A DNA stretch of 64,000 bases from NCBI RefSeq assembly GCF_003367245.1, contig NZ_QRGR01000022.1, forward strand, positions 1-64,000. Direction: 5' to 3'. The translations under genes were made by a program, and so were the position numbers. The notes under the pieces were generated by a model that was given only the letters and a program-made list of their open reading frames with translations, was not told the DNA's origin and searched no databases. Position 1 is the stretch's first letter. The number at the start of each line of letters is the position of its first letter. Shown here one piece after another: positions 50,256 to 58,781 of the stretch. This DNA comes from Pontibacter diazotrophicus (GTDB lineage: Bacteria > Bacteroidota > Bacteroidia > Cytophagales > Hymenobacteraceae).

Positions 50256-50672
50256 ATGATTGATATCCAGATTTCAGATAAACCCTTAGACATTTCCTCC
50301 TGCATCGACTGGGTGATGTCGCCGGATTGCGGCGGTATTGATGTATTCATCGGCACTGTACGGAACGCTACGAAAGGCAAGGAAGTAATTCGCCTTGAGT
50401 TTGAGACCTACAGGCAAATGGCCCTGAACGAAATGCAGAAAATTGCCGAACAGGCTTTAGAGAAATGGCCTGTTCAGAAAATCCTCATCCACCACCGCAC
50501 GGGTGTGCTGCAGGTGGGCGAAGTGCCTGTTGTGATTGCTGTAGCAGCCGCCCACCGTGCTGCTGCTTTCGATGCCTGCCGCTACACCATTGATACCCTT
50601 AAAGAAACAGTCCCTATCTGGAAAAGAGAAGTGTTTGAAGATGGTGAAGTTTGGGTGGCTGCGCATCCCTGA
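50256..50672 (+). CDS. moaE: Molybdopterin synthase catalytic subunit MoaE
   Basis: 138 residues. VFIGTVRNATKGKEVIRLEFETYRQMALNEM and ILIHHRTGVLQVGEVPVVIAVAAAHRAAAFDACRYTIDTLKETVPIWKREVFEDGEVW are family signatures, including the active-site Lys in PIWKRE. Forms the heterotetramer with MoaD and converts precursor Z (cPMP) to molybdopterin. Cytoplasmic. No other moa, mog or moe genes lie in this window. Confidence 0.96.
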   Translation: MIDIQISDKPLDISSCIDWVMSPDCGGIDVFIGTVRNATKGKEVIRLEFETYRQMALNEMQKIAEQALEKWPVQKILIHHRTGVLQVGEVPVVIAVAAAHRAAAFDACRYTIDTLKETVPIWKREVFEDGEVWVAAHP

Positions 50673-50764
50673 CAGCACAGCCACCTAAGCTTGTTTATAA
50701 GGCTTTTGCTATAAGACAAAGCTTTGATTCTGATACAGTGATAGCGTTATAAAGAGCGCTTCAG

Positions 50765-51754
50765 CTATTTCAGAATTGTCTCAATCTGCTCCAGCTCATC
50801 CGTGCTGAATTTGGTATTGTGCAGGCTCTTCAGAGAATCTGCTAACTGTGCCGGTGAACTTGCACCGATAAGAACAGAGGTAACGCGATCATCTTTCAGG
50901 AGCCAGGCCAGTGCCATCTGTGCCAGCGACTGGTTGCGTTGCTGAGCCAGCTCGTTTAGCTGCCTGATCTGCTCTACTTTCTCGTCTGTGATATCGGTTT
51001 CCTGTAAGTGCCCATGCGATTTTGCCGCTCTTGAGCCCGCAGGTATGCCTTTCAGGTATTTGTTTGTCAAGAGGCCCTGCGCCAGCGGCGAGAATGGAAT
51101 ACAGCCTACCCCCTCCTCTTTCAGCAGGTCCAGCAGGCCATCTTCTACCCAACGCACAAACATCGAGTATTTTGGCTGATGAATGAGGCAGGGTGTTCCC
51201 AATTCACGGAGTATTTTAACAGCTCTTGCCGCTTCGGCAGGCTTATAGTTTGAAATACCGACATAAAGTGCCTTCCCCTGGCGCACGATTAGGTCCAGTG
51301 CTCCCATCGTTTCTTCTAAAGGCGTTTCTGGGTCCGGGCGGTGATGGTAGAATATATCCACATAATCCAGGTTCATGCGCTTCAGGCTCTGATCCAGGCT
51401 GGAAACGAGGTACTTCTTCGACCCATAGTCGCCGTAAGGACCGGGCCACATGTCGTAGCCAGCTTTGGTCGAGATTATCAACTCATCGCGGTAGCCACGA
51501 AAATCCTTCTCCAGAATTCTTCCGAAATTCTCTTCTGCCGAGCCGTAAGGAGGACCGTAGTTGTTGGCCAGATCGAAGTGTGTGACACCAGCATCAAAGG
51601 CATCGTGGAGCATCTGCCGTGCATTTTCCAGCACATCCACATGACCGAAGTTATGCCACAGGCCCAGCGAAAGTGCCGGAAGTTTCAGGCCACTTTTGCC
51701 ACAGCGGCGGTATTCCATCGAATTGTAACGCTCCGGATTTGGGGTATAAGTCAT
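50765..51754 (-). CDS. Aldo/keto reductase (L-glyceraldehyde 3-phosphate reductase, YghZ/MgrA type)
   Basis: 329 residues, full length. RRCGKSGLKLPALSLGLWHNFG opens the barrel; FDLANNYGPPYGSAEENFGRIL has the catalytic Tyr and Asp, the Lys is in IISTKAGYDMWPGPYGDYGSKKYL, and LDYVDIFYHHRPDPETPLEETM holds the His. The WPGPYG insertion is typical of the YghZ group, which reduces methylglyoxal and L-glyceraldehyde 3-phosphate with NADPH. Cytoplasmic. TACCTTTG, a full -7 box, sits 19 bases upstream of the start. Confidence 0.93.
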   Translation of the reverse strand: MTYTPNPERYNSMEYRRCGKSGLKLPALSLGLWHNFGHVDVLENARQMLHDAFDAGVTHFDLANNYGPPYGSAEENFGRILEKDFRGYRDELIISTKAGYDMWPGPYGDYGSKKYLVSSLDQSLKRMNLDYVDIFYHHRPDPETPLEETMGALDLIVRQGKALYVGISNYKPAEAARAVKILRELGTPCLIHQPKYSMFVRWVEDGLLDLLKEEGVGCIPFSPLAQGLLTNKYLKGIPAGSRAAKSHGHLQETDITDEKVEQIRQLNELAQQRNQSLAQMALAWLLKDDRVTSVLIGASSPAQLADSLKSLHNTKFSTDELEQIETILK

Positions 51755-51772
51755 GTTCTTGTTTTAGAGGTA

Positions 51773-51780
51773 CAAAGGTA
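51773..51780 (-). promoter_or_regulatory. -7 element (TACCTTTG) of the aldo/keto reductase gene
   Basis: Minus-strand TACCTTTG matches the Bacteroidota TAnnTTTG box and predicts a transcription start about 12 nt before the ATG at 51754. A clear -33 TTTG at normal spacing is not seen. Confidence 0.5.
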
Positions 51781-52065
51781 AAATAAAGCAATAATCTCTT
51801 TTAGCCAAAGAACCGGGAGGTGTCTACGGAACATCTAAGGCACAAAGTAACATGTAAGGAATAAATAGATTTAATAATTATATAAACTTAGCAATACGCC
51901 GTATAATATAAATAAGCGAACTCCCGCTGCCTACTCCCACCCTCAATCCATTGCATACCAATGCAAAGGATGAACCACATGAAGGGCAGACTGGGGTTGT
52001 TAGCCATACAGCACGAAAGATAATCTGTAGATCGGTTTATTGGGACCTACATTAAATATTTTAAA
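51781..52065. other. Divergent intergenic region, nothing else recognised
   Basis: A/T-rich DNA between the divergent reductase and stress-protein genes. No palindrome with the CRP/FNR geometry, no hairpin and no small gene found. The ATG at 52066 follows an A/T-rich stretch (ATTAAATATTTTAAA). Confidence 0.4.
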
Positions 52066-52893
52066 ATGCCACATAGCTACTTAGTTCTTTACGATTTCTC
52101 TTCTTATGCCCGGCAGGCACTCCGGGTTGCCCACCAGTGGAGCCTATGGACAGGAGCTGACGTTCACCTGCTTCATAACCTGGAGGCTGCTTACATTCCT
52201 GCCATGGCAGATCGGGAGGTAAGGCAACAGGTAGAAGCCGGTTCCAGATCAGAAGCTTTTGATAAGCTACAACGCAGTTACGAAGAAGTTACAGGCAAGC
52301 CTGTCCGTCCTGAAAGGGTGCACATCTCTGTAGCAAGCCTGACCTTCACCATTAACAAACTTGTAAGGGAGCATAATACGCAACTGTTATTTGCCGGATT
52401 AAAAGGCAATGGGGTGCTAAAGCGCATCTTTATCGGAAGCACTATATTAAAACTTCTGGAGCATGCCATTACTCCTGTAGTAGCTATACCTAAAAAGATA
52501 CATGAGTTTAAGCACCTGACCTTACATGTTGCTGTAAGTTATCACTATGCGTTCAACTCCACCCATCTGCGGCAAATTCTTCAACTGATGGGACAGAAAA
52601 TAAAAGCCCTTGTTTTCATTTCTGTACTGACAAAAGACGATGACCGGCAAAGGGCGATCAGCCACCTTGCAAAACTAGAGGACTCTTTTTCTGAACAGGC
52701 CCCTGTCTCAAGCCGCCTCTTTGAGGGCAACGCCCCTTTTGCGCTGGTCAAAGCTTATATGAAAGAGCAGGAGGATGGGGTGCTCCTGGCTCAGAGAGGC
52801 TCCAGGGCTTTGTCTGATCGCTTGTTCAGGGAGTTTTTCATCAATGAACTTGTACATGATGCCAGCATACCTATAATTATTTTACCTGAATGA
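52066..52893 (+). CDS. Universal stress protein coupled to a Kef-type antiporter
   Basis: 275 residues, two diverged Usp domains. First domain: YLVLYDFSSYARQALRVAHQWSLWTGADVHLLHNLEA and LLFAGLKGNGVLKRIFIGSTILKLLEHAITPVVAIP, close to the ATP-binding loop G-x2-G-x9-G-S. The second domain (about 150-275) has lost the clear loop (GVLLAQRGSRALSDRLFREFF). The stop overlaps the next start by 4 bp, so it is translated together with the antiporter and may regulate it by binding nucleotide (inference; Usp-antiporter pairs are common). Confidence 0.88.
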   Translation: MPHSYLVLYDFSSYARQALRVAHQWSLWTGADVHLLHNLEAAYIPAMADREVRQQVEAGSRSEAFDKLQRSYEEVTGKPVRPERVHISVASLTFTINKLVREHNTQLLFAGLKGNGVLKRIFIGSTILKLLEHAITPVVAIPKKIHEFKHLTLHVAVSYHYAFNSTHLRQILQLMGQKIKALVFISVLTKDDDRQRAISHLAKLEDSFSEQAPVSSRLFEGNAPFALVKAYMKEQEDGVLLAQRGSRALSDRLFREFFINELVHDASIPIIILPE

Positions 52894-54578
52894 ACTGGTT
52901 AGCAGATATCGTCAGTGATCCTTTTCTTGAGTTTGCTGTCATTCTGTTTCTGGCTGCAGCTGCAGGAAGCTTAGGGCAACTCCTCCGGCAGCCGCTTATC
53001 GTGATGTTCATTGCCCTGGGGATTTTTATCGGACCATCTGCGCTGAACATCATACAATCAGAGGATAAAATCCACCTCCTCGCCGAAATCGGGATTGCGC
53101 TCCTGCTCTTTATTGTGGGCCTTAAACTGGATCTGCAACTCATAAAGTCAACCGGTAGAGTAGCTTTGCTTACCGGGCTTGGGCAGGTTGTGTTTACTTC
53201 AGCGGCAGGCTACCTGATAGGACTGGCCCTGGGCTTCCCTGCTCTCCAGAGCCTCTATATCGCTGTGGCCCTGACCTTTTCCAGCACCATCATCATTGTA
53301 AAGCTACTCACAGATAAAAAAGAGATCGATTCCCTTCACGGCCAGATAGCGATCGGTTTCTTAATTGTGCAGGACTTAGTGGTGATTTTAGTTATGATCA
53401 TACTTTCTGCCCTTGGCAAAGGTGGCGAAGAGTCCCTCTTGCAGGACTTTGCACTTACCTTCCTGAACGGCACCATCCTGGGGGTTGTGGTATTCCTGCT
53501 GATAAAATGGGTAATCCCGACAATTAGTGCTTTTCTGGCAAAGTCGCAGGAGCTGCTCACACTGTTCTCTATTGCCTGGGCCATACTCTTGGCTTCTGTA
53601 AGCGAACTCATGGGCTTCAGCAGCGAAGTTGGTGCGTTTCTGGCAGGTGTAAGCCTTGCTTCTACACCATTCAGAGAAGCCATCAGCAGCAGGTTGGTGA
53701 GCCTGCGGGATTTCCTTCTGCTGTTTTTCTTTATCAACCTGGGGTCCACACTTGACCTTTCTGCCTTGGGAGCACAGGTACCTTCCGCATTAATATTCTC
53801 CTTCTTTGTGCTTATCGGAAATCCCATTATTGTACTTATTATCATGGGAGTGATGGGCTATACCAAGCGAACCTCCTTTCTGGCAGGCCTTACAGTGGCG
53901 CAAATAAGCGAATTCTCCCTCATCTTCGCAGGAATGGGATATCAGGTGGGCCACATCAGCGCCGAGATTGTTGGCTTGATCACACTGGTAGGTTTGATTA
54001 CCATCGGCTTATCCACTTATATGATTCTGTACTCTCACATCCTGTACAGATGGATGGCTCCTTTGCTACACGTGTTTGAGCGTAAAAACCCTTACAGAGA
54101 AAGTGAAATTGGAACGGAAGAGCAGCCTCCAATCAAAGCCATCGTCATTGGTCTCGGAAGATTTGGAAGTTCCATCGCCAACAAACTGAGTCAGTATGGC
54201 ATTACAACAATGGGCGTCGATTTTGACCCTCAGGTAGTGGAAAACCTGCGGAAGCAGGGAAAATACGTGGAATACGGTGATTTGGAAGATCCTGATATTT
54301 TTGAAAGGCTGCCCTACCAAAACGCTGACTATGTTATCAACACTGTGCCGGACGTGGAGCTCTCTCAAAGCATGATAAAGAACCTTCGGGCCTCCGGCTA
54401 TGAAGGGAAAATTATTGTAACCGCCACAAACCTGAAAAACGAATTTCGGCTAAGGCAAAGTGAACCAGATGATATTCTGATGCCTTTTGCCATGGCAGCC
54501 GACAATATTAAACAGCGCTTGGATAGTTTAAAACGGAACGTTGTCGCACAACAAAGCAGTGCCTCAGGTTCCAGGTAA
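52890..54578 (+). CDS. CPA2-family cation/proton antiporter with TrkA-N domain (Kef/YbaL type)
   Basis: 562 residues. About 12 membrane helices (1-395) with the CPA2 core (AVALTFSSTIIIVKLLTDKKEIDSLHGQIAIGFLIVQDLVVI, FSSEVGAFLAGVSLA), then a cytoplasmic Rossmann TrkA-N domain with AIVIGLGRFGSSIANKLSQYG (GxGxxG for NAD(H)) and VDFDPQVVENLRKQGKYVEYGDLEDPD. It exchanges K+ or Na+ for H+ under control of the bound nucleotide. Inner membrane. Second gene of a two-gene operon (ATGA overlap with the stress protein). Confidence 0.93.
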   Translation: MNWLADIVSDPFLEFAVILFLAAAAGSLGQLLRQPLIVMFIALGIFIGPSALNIIQSEDKIHLLAEIGIALLLFIVGLKLDLQLIKSTGRVALLTGLGQVVFTSAAGYLIGLALGFPALQSLYIAVALTFSSTIIIVKLLTDKKEIDSLHGQIAIGFLIVQDLVVILVMIILSALGKGGEESLLQDFALTFLNGTILGVVVFLLIKWVIPTISAFLAKSQELLTLFSIAWAILLASVSELMGFSSEVGAFLAGVSLASTPFREAISSRLVSLRDFLLLFFFINLGSTLDLSALGAQVPSALIFSFFVLIGNPIIVLIIMGVMGYTKRTSFLAGLTVAQISEFSLIFAGMGYQVGHISAEIVGLITLVGLITIGLSTYMILYSHILYRWMAPLLHVFERKNPYRESEIGTEEQPPIKAIVIGLGRFGSSIANKLSQYGITTMGVDFDPQVVENLRKQGKYVEYGDLEDPDIFERLPYQNADYVINTVPDVELSQSMIKNLRASGYEGKIIVTATNLKNEFRLRQSEPDDILMPFAMAADNIKQRLDSLKRNVVAQQSSASGSR

Positions 54579-54719
54579 ACCCATTTCCAGCGTTGTCACA
54601 AAAGTACACCGCCATTACTGCTATATAGGTTCCTGGCTCTCCCACTGGCGTTGCAGGCTCCATCATCATAGCAACACTAGCTCTTATGGTTGCTTTTAAA
54701 GCACATGCAGTGCCGGTAT

Positions 54720-55808
54720 CTATGAAGCCTCAGGAGTCAGGAACAGATAATCGTAGTGCACGAGCGGCTTTTGGTTTACCTGCCCAACACGCTCCAGCGC
54801 TTTGTCCGAGCCATATTCCGCAATCCCAAGGCCAATCGGTTTTTCCTGTTCATCCAACAGCTTAATGATATCGCCCTTCTGGAAGTCACCGATGATTTGA
54901 ATGATGCCCACTGGCAGCAAACTAGTGGCTTTGGAGGAGGTCAGGGCCGCGCGGGCACCTTCATTTACCAGCACTTTCCCCTTGGCAGAATGCTCAGAAT
55001 GGGCAATCCACTTTTTCTTGCCCGATGCTGTTTTCTTTGGAATAAAGCGCGTGTTTACCACCTCCTCGTTCAGCACTTTGGGCAGGATGTTTTCAGTTTT
55101 ACCGTTAGCTATGTGCACGGAGATGCCCAATTGGGCTACTTTCTGTGCCATATGGCATTTTGTTATCATGCCGCCCCGCCCAAACTGCGACCGCTGCGTG
55201 GAAACAAAAGAGGCAAAGCTAGTAGTGCCGGAGGCAATCTCCCGAATTACTTCTGACTTCTCGTCTTTCGGATCACCGTTATAGATGCCGTTCACATTGC
55301 TCAGGATGATTAAAGCATCGGCATCCAGCATAGAAGCGATGAGCCCGGCTAGTTCATCATTGTCTGTAAACATCAGCTCGGTGACTGATATCACGTCATT
55401 TTCATTAACGATGGGAATAACGTTGTTCTGCAGCAGAATTCTGAAGCAGCTCTGCATGTTCAGGTAATGCAGGCGGTCGCGGAAATCTTCTTTCGTAACA
55501 AGTACCTGGGCGCACAGAAGTTTGAAATGACTGAACATTTCAGAATAGGTATTAATTAGCTTTACCTGCCCGATGGAAGCCAGCAACTGCCGGCTCGCCA
55601 CTGCATCGGCTTTCTCGGATACCTTTATCAGGCTACGGCCAGATGCCACTGCCCCCGAAGACACCACAATGACTTCCTTGCCCAGGCTTTTTATCTGGGA
55701 CACCTGCTCTACCAGGTGCTGCATCCGTGCCAGGTCCGGCATGCCATTGTCCTGCGTCAGCACGTTTGAGCCAATTTTTACTACTATCCGGTTATAGTTC
55801 AGCGCCAT
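54720..55808 (-). CDS. proB: Glutamate 5-kinase
   Basis: 362 residues, the full length of the two-domain form. Amino-acid kinase domain about 1-255: VVKIGSNVLT, VVSSGAVASGRSLI, ENDVISVTELMFTDNDELAGLIASMLDADALIILSNVNGIYNGDP, GRGGMITK. C-terminal PUA domain about 275-355 (KGKVLVNEGARAAL...LLPVGIIQIIGDFQKGDIIKL). First step of proline synthesis: phosphorylates glutamate, normally with proline feedback. proA is not adjacent within the window, unlike many genomes. Confidence 0.96.
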   Translation of the reverse strand: MALNYNRIVVKIGSNVLTQDNGMPDLARMQHLVEQVSQIKSLGKEVIVVSSGAVASGRSLIKVSEKADAVASRQLLASIGQVKLINTYSEMFSHFKLLCAQVLVTKEDFRDRLHYLNMQSCFRILLQNNVIPIVNENDVISVTELMFTDNDELAGLIASMLDADALIILSNVNGIYNGDPKDEKSEVIREIASGTTSFASFVSTQRSQFGRGGMITKCHMAQKVAQLGISVHIANGKTENILPKVLNEEVVNTRFIPKKTASGKKKWIAHSEHSAKGKVLVNEGARAALTSSKATSLLPVGIIQIIGDFQKGDIIKLLDEQEKPIGLGIAEYGSDKALERVGQVNQKPLVHYDYLFLTPEAS

Positions 55809-55904
55809 GTTTATGTGAGTGTTAATAAATGTATATCATTTTTCATTTAAAGAAGTCTGCTTATGCTTTCAATACAGAGGTGTTGGTGGTTCAGGCACCA
55901 GCGG

Positions 55905-55982
55905 ACCCACCCCTAGCCCCTCCGAGGAGGGGAATAAGTCACTGCGAAAAATCCTCTTCTCGGAGAAGTGCAGGGGTGGGTT
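55905..55982. repeat. GC-rich palindromic dispersed element, copy 3
   Basis: ACCCACCCCTAGCCCCTCCG then AGGAGGGGAAT (55905-55935), almost the same as 33370-33399. Here the element is closed by AGGGGTGGGT (55972-55981), the complement of its first ten bases, with a small TTCTCGGAGAA palindrome between. Lies between proB and the ROK gene. Confidence 0.75.
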
Positions 55983-56021
55983 ACATTTACTACACAACCA
56001 GAACTGCTTAGCACAAAAGGC

Positions 56022-56885
56022 TCACTTCCAAAGACTCGCTGCGCCAATCAAAGCTGCTGCTTCTCCTAACTCCCCTTGTTTTACAGGAGCAGAAATTCCT
56101 TGTGACGCAAGCGTTTTTAGTAGCGCAGGCTTGAATAATTCCAGCGATTGGGCAATATTGCCGCCTATCACGATTACCTCCGGCTTCTCTCTATCAATGT
56201 AAAGGCGCAGAAACTGCCCTAAGTGCCGCCCGAATTCATCTAAAATAGATTGCACCAGCGCATCTGAGGGCAACAGCTCTACCAGGCTTTTCACATTAGG
56301 CACTTCATTTCCGGAGAGAGAATGGTAACGCTTCGTAAACCACCTGGAGCTGAGGTAGTCTTCGGCAATTCCTTCTTTGAAAGGAGAACGCCAGAGGGCA
56401 GCGTCTTCAGCCATCCCGTCGCGGTAAAAGGCTGACCCCAATCCGGTGCCCAGCGTCAGGCCAATTGCACGTTCTGCTCCTTTTGCGGCCCCACCGAAAG
56501 CCTCTCCTTGTAAAAAACAGGCAGCATCGTTCATAAACTGAATATGTGCCGGGGGCACTTGCAGTGCATCAGCTAATAGTTCCTTCACATTTATACCATA
56601 CAGCGCATCATACTTTTCCTGATTTTGCATCAGAGAGATTCCTTTAGCATAATCAAAAGGGCCTGGCATGGCAATGCCTATCCGAAGCTCTTCTGGCGCA
56701 CTACCTGCTGTTACATTCTTTATCCCCTGTGCCCAGCTGTGAATAATGTTGGTCTTGTTTCCCTTTGCATCAACATGTTCCCGTATGTGTGTATCTGCCA
56801 GCAGGGTACCTTCCTTCAGATCAACAAGTGCTGCTGTAATATGCGTACCGCCAATGTCAACACCTACTGTTTTTTGTACAGCCAT
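56022..56885 (-). CDS. ROK-family sugar kinase without the zinc motif
   Basis: 287 residues. VGVDIGGTHITAALVDL is the phosphate-binding loop of the ROK/actin-like fold, RIGIAMPGPFDYAKGI and NDAACFLQGEAFGGA contain the substrate-binding and catalytic Asp regions, and LTLGTGLGSAFYRDG the second nucleotide loop. The family phosphorylates glucose, N-acetylglucosamine or related sugars, or acts as repressor. The CxCGxxGC zinc site that most ROK kinases carry is absent (ALWRSPFKEG in its place), so specificity is uncertain. No DNA-binding domain. Monocistronic. Confidence 0.85.
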   Translation of the reverse strand: MAVQKTVGVDIGGTHITAALVDLKEGTLLADTHIREHVDAKGNKTNIIHSWAQGIKNVTAGSAPEELRIGIAMPGPFDYAKGISLMQNQEKYDALYGINVKELLADALQVPPAHIQFMNDAACFLQGEAFGGAAKGAERAIGLTLGTGLGSAFYRDGMAEDAALWRSPFKEGIAEDYLSSRWFTKRYHSLSGNEVPNVKSLVELLPSDALVQSILDEFGRHLGQFLRLYIDREKPEVIVIGGNIAQSLELFKPALLKTLASQGISAPVKQGELGEAAALIGAASLWK

Positions 56886-57109
56886 GGTTCTTCTCTTCGC
56901 TAATGAAGTATAATGTATGCATGTAAAGCCTTAAATATACACCCACGTCAGCACCTATAAAAATACAAGGCGATATTAGCGAAGCTGCTGTGTGTTGATG
57001 GCTCTGTTGGATGGCAGGAGCAAAAGGCTTCTCCCCTATTTACAGTTGAAATGCGTAACTTTAGGGCAGCGGCTGCAGATGCTGCCTTAGAAACTAAAAA
57101 ATAACTAAA

Positions 57110-58573
57110 ATGAGCTCAGAAGTACGCAACCTCGAGCCCAAAGCACTTTGGGAGAACTTTGCTGACTTAAACGCTGTACCACGTCCCTCCAAAAAGGAAG
57201 CCCGTGTGATTCAGTTTATCAAGACCTTTGGCCAGCGCCTAGGCCTGGAAACCTACGAAGACGAAACCGGCAACGTCATCATCAAAAAGCCTGCTACTCC
57301 CGGCATGGAACACCTGCAGACAGTTGCAATGCAAAGCCACCTGGACATGGTGCACCAGAAAAATGCAGACACAGACTTTGATTTCGAAACGCAGGGAATA
57401 GAGATGTATGTGGAGGACGATTGGGTGAAGGCAAAAGGCACGACGCTGGGTGCTGACAATGGCATTGGTGTGGCAACCATGATGGCTGTACTTGCCTCCA
57501 AAGACATACAACACCCCGCGATTGAAGCACTGTTCACAGTAGACGAAGAAACAGGAATGACCGGTGCCCTGGGCATGAAAGGTGGCTTACTGAACGCCAG
57601 CATCCTCCTGAACCTGGACACAGAAGACGACCGGGAGCTAACCATCGGCTGTGCAGGCGGAGTAGATATTACCGCTTCAGGAACATACGCGCAGGAAGGC
57701 ACTCCGGCAGGCATGGCAGGATACAGGCTCAGCGTAAAAGGCCTCACAGGCGGCCACTCCGGCATGGACATTATCCTGGGCCGGGGCAACGCAAATAAGC
57801 TGATGAACCGTTTGCTGTACCTGGCTACTTCACAGTTTGATGTGCGTGTGGGCACCATTGACGGCGGGGGGCTCCGTAACGCTATCCCGCGGGAGTCAGT
57901 TGCCATCGTTGCCGTAGCGGAGGGAGACAAAGCAAATTTCGAGGCTTTTGTAAAGGAACAGGCTGCTGTGCAGCAGCAGGAGTATAATACCACCGATCCG
58001 AAACTGCAGGTATTGGCGGAGGCAGCAGAAACTCCGGCCCAGGTAGCCAAAACAGATTTTACCTGCAGATTGCTGCGCGCCATCTACGCCTGCCCGAACG
58101 GTATTTACCGCATGAGCCCTGATATCGAGGGCCTGGTGCAAACATCCAACAACGTGGCACGCGTAGTGGTGCAGGACGGCAATTTCGCTGTTCTCTGCCT
58201 TACCCGCAGTTCCGCGGACAGTGAGAAAACAGACCTGGCACAGGCTATACAAAGTGCGCTGGAACTGGCAGGCGCTTCTGTAGAGTTAAGCGGTTCCTAC
58301 CCGGGCTGGGCGCCCAAACCGGATGCCGCCATCATTCAATTAATGCGTGACCTGTACCGCTCCAAGTTTGAGGGGGAACCGGATGTAAACGCCTGCCATG
58401 CTGGATTGGAGTGTGGTATACTGGGAGCGAACTACCCGGGCATGGAAATGATATCTTTTGGCCCCAACATTCGCGGCGCCCACTCCCCTGACGAAAAAGT
58501 ACAGATAAGCTCTGTGCAGAAGTACTGGGACTTCCTGCTCGCCACGCTGCAGCGTATACCCGAAAAAGTTTGA
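57110..58573 (+). CDS. pepD: Aminoacyl-histidine dipeptidase (PepD, M20 family)
   Basis: 487 residues, normal for PepD. Metal ligands and catalytic residues: His and Asp in AMQSHLDMVHQ, Asp in LGADNGIGVATMMAVL, Glu pair in FTVDEETGMTGA, LNLDTEDDRELTIGCAGG, and His in NACHAGLECGIL and NIRGAHSPDEKV. The lid domain GLTGGHSGMDIILGRGNANKLMNR is present. Two-zinc cytoplasmic enzyme cleaving Xaa-His and other dipeptides. TAACTTTA about 50 bases before the ATG may be its -7 box. Followed by a perfect terminator. Confidence 0.95.
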   Translation: MSSEVRNLEPKALWENFADLNAVPRPSKKEARVIQFIKTFGQRLGLETYEDETGNVIIKKPATPGMEHLQTVAMQSHLDMVHQKNADTDFDFETQGIEMYVEDDWVKAKGTTLGADNGIGVATMMAVLASKDIQHPAIEALFTVDEETGMTGALGMKGGLLNASILLNLDTEDDRELTIGCAGGVDITASGTYAQEGTPAGMAGYRLSVKGLTGGHSGMDIILGRGNANKLMNRLLYLATSQFDVRVGTIDGGGLRNAIPRESVAIVAVAEGDKANFEAFVKEQAAVQQQEYNTTDPKLQVLAEAAETPAQVAKTDFTCRLLRAIYACPNGIYRMSPDIEGLVQTSNNVARVVVQDGNFAVLCLTRSSADSEKTDLAQAIQSALELAGASVELSGSYPGWAPKPDAAIIQLMRDLYRSKFEGEPDVNACHAGLECGILGANYPGMEMISFGPNIRGAHSPDEKVQISSVQKYWDFLLATLQRIPEKV

Positions 58574-58593
58574 GGTAGATTAATAAACACTGA

Positions 58594-58643
58594 AATAATA
58601 GAAAGCGCCGCTCCGGAAATCCGGAGCGGCGCTTTCTATTATT
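58594..58643. terminator. Very strong terminator after pepD
   Basis: 58594-58616 is the exact reverse complement of 58621-58643 (core GAAAGCGCCGCTCCGG) over an AAAT loop; 23-bp stem with A- and T-rich ends. Serves pepD and possibly the convergent phosphorylase-like gene. Confidence 0.9.
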
Positions 58644-58781
58644 ATGATAATCCTGGGACCGGAAAGCTGTTGATAGAACACACAACAGCGGCGAGCAGGA
58701 AGAAGTGCTACAAAAAGCTGAAGCTCCCGGCTTTCGCTTTCCAGTCCTTTGTCTTTTGTCTGATAGACCTTACTGCTGTCG

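Noticed and set aside
51968..51984. GGATGAACCACATGAAG upstream of the stress gene at 52066
   Set aside because: Resembles the start of the activator site, but the second half-site is ATGA and not RTCA, with no -7 box at the right distance.
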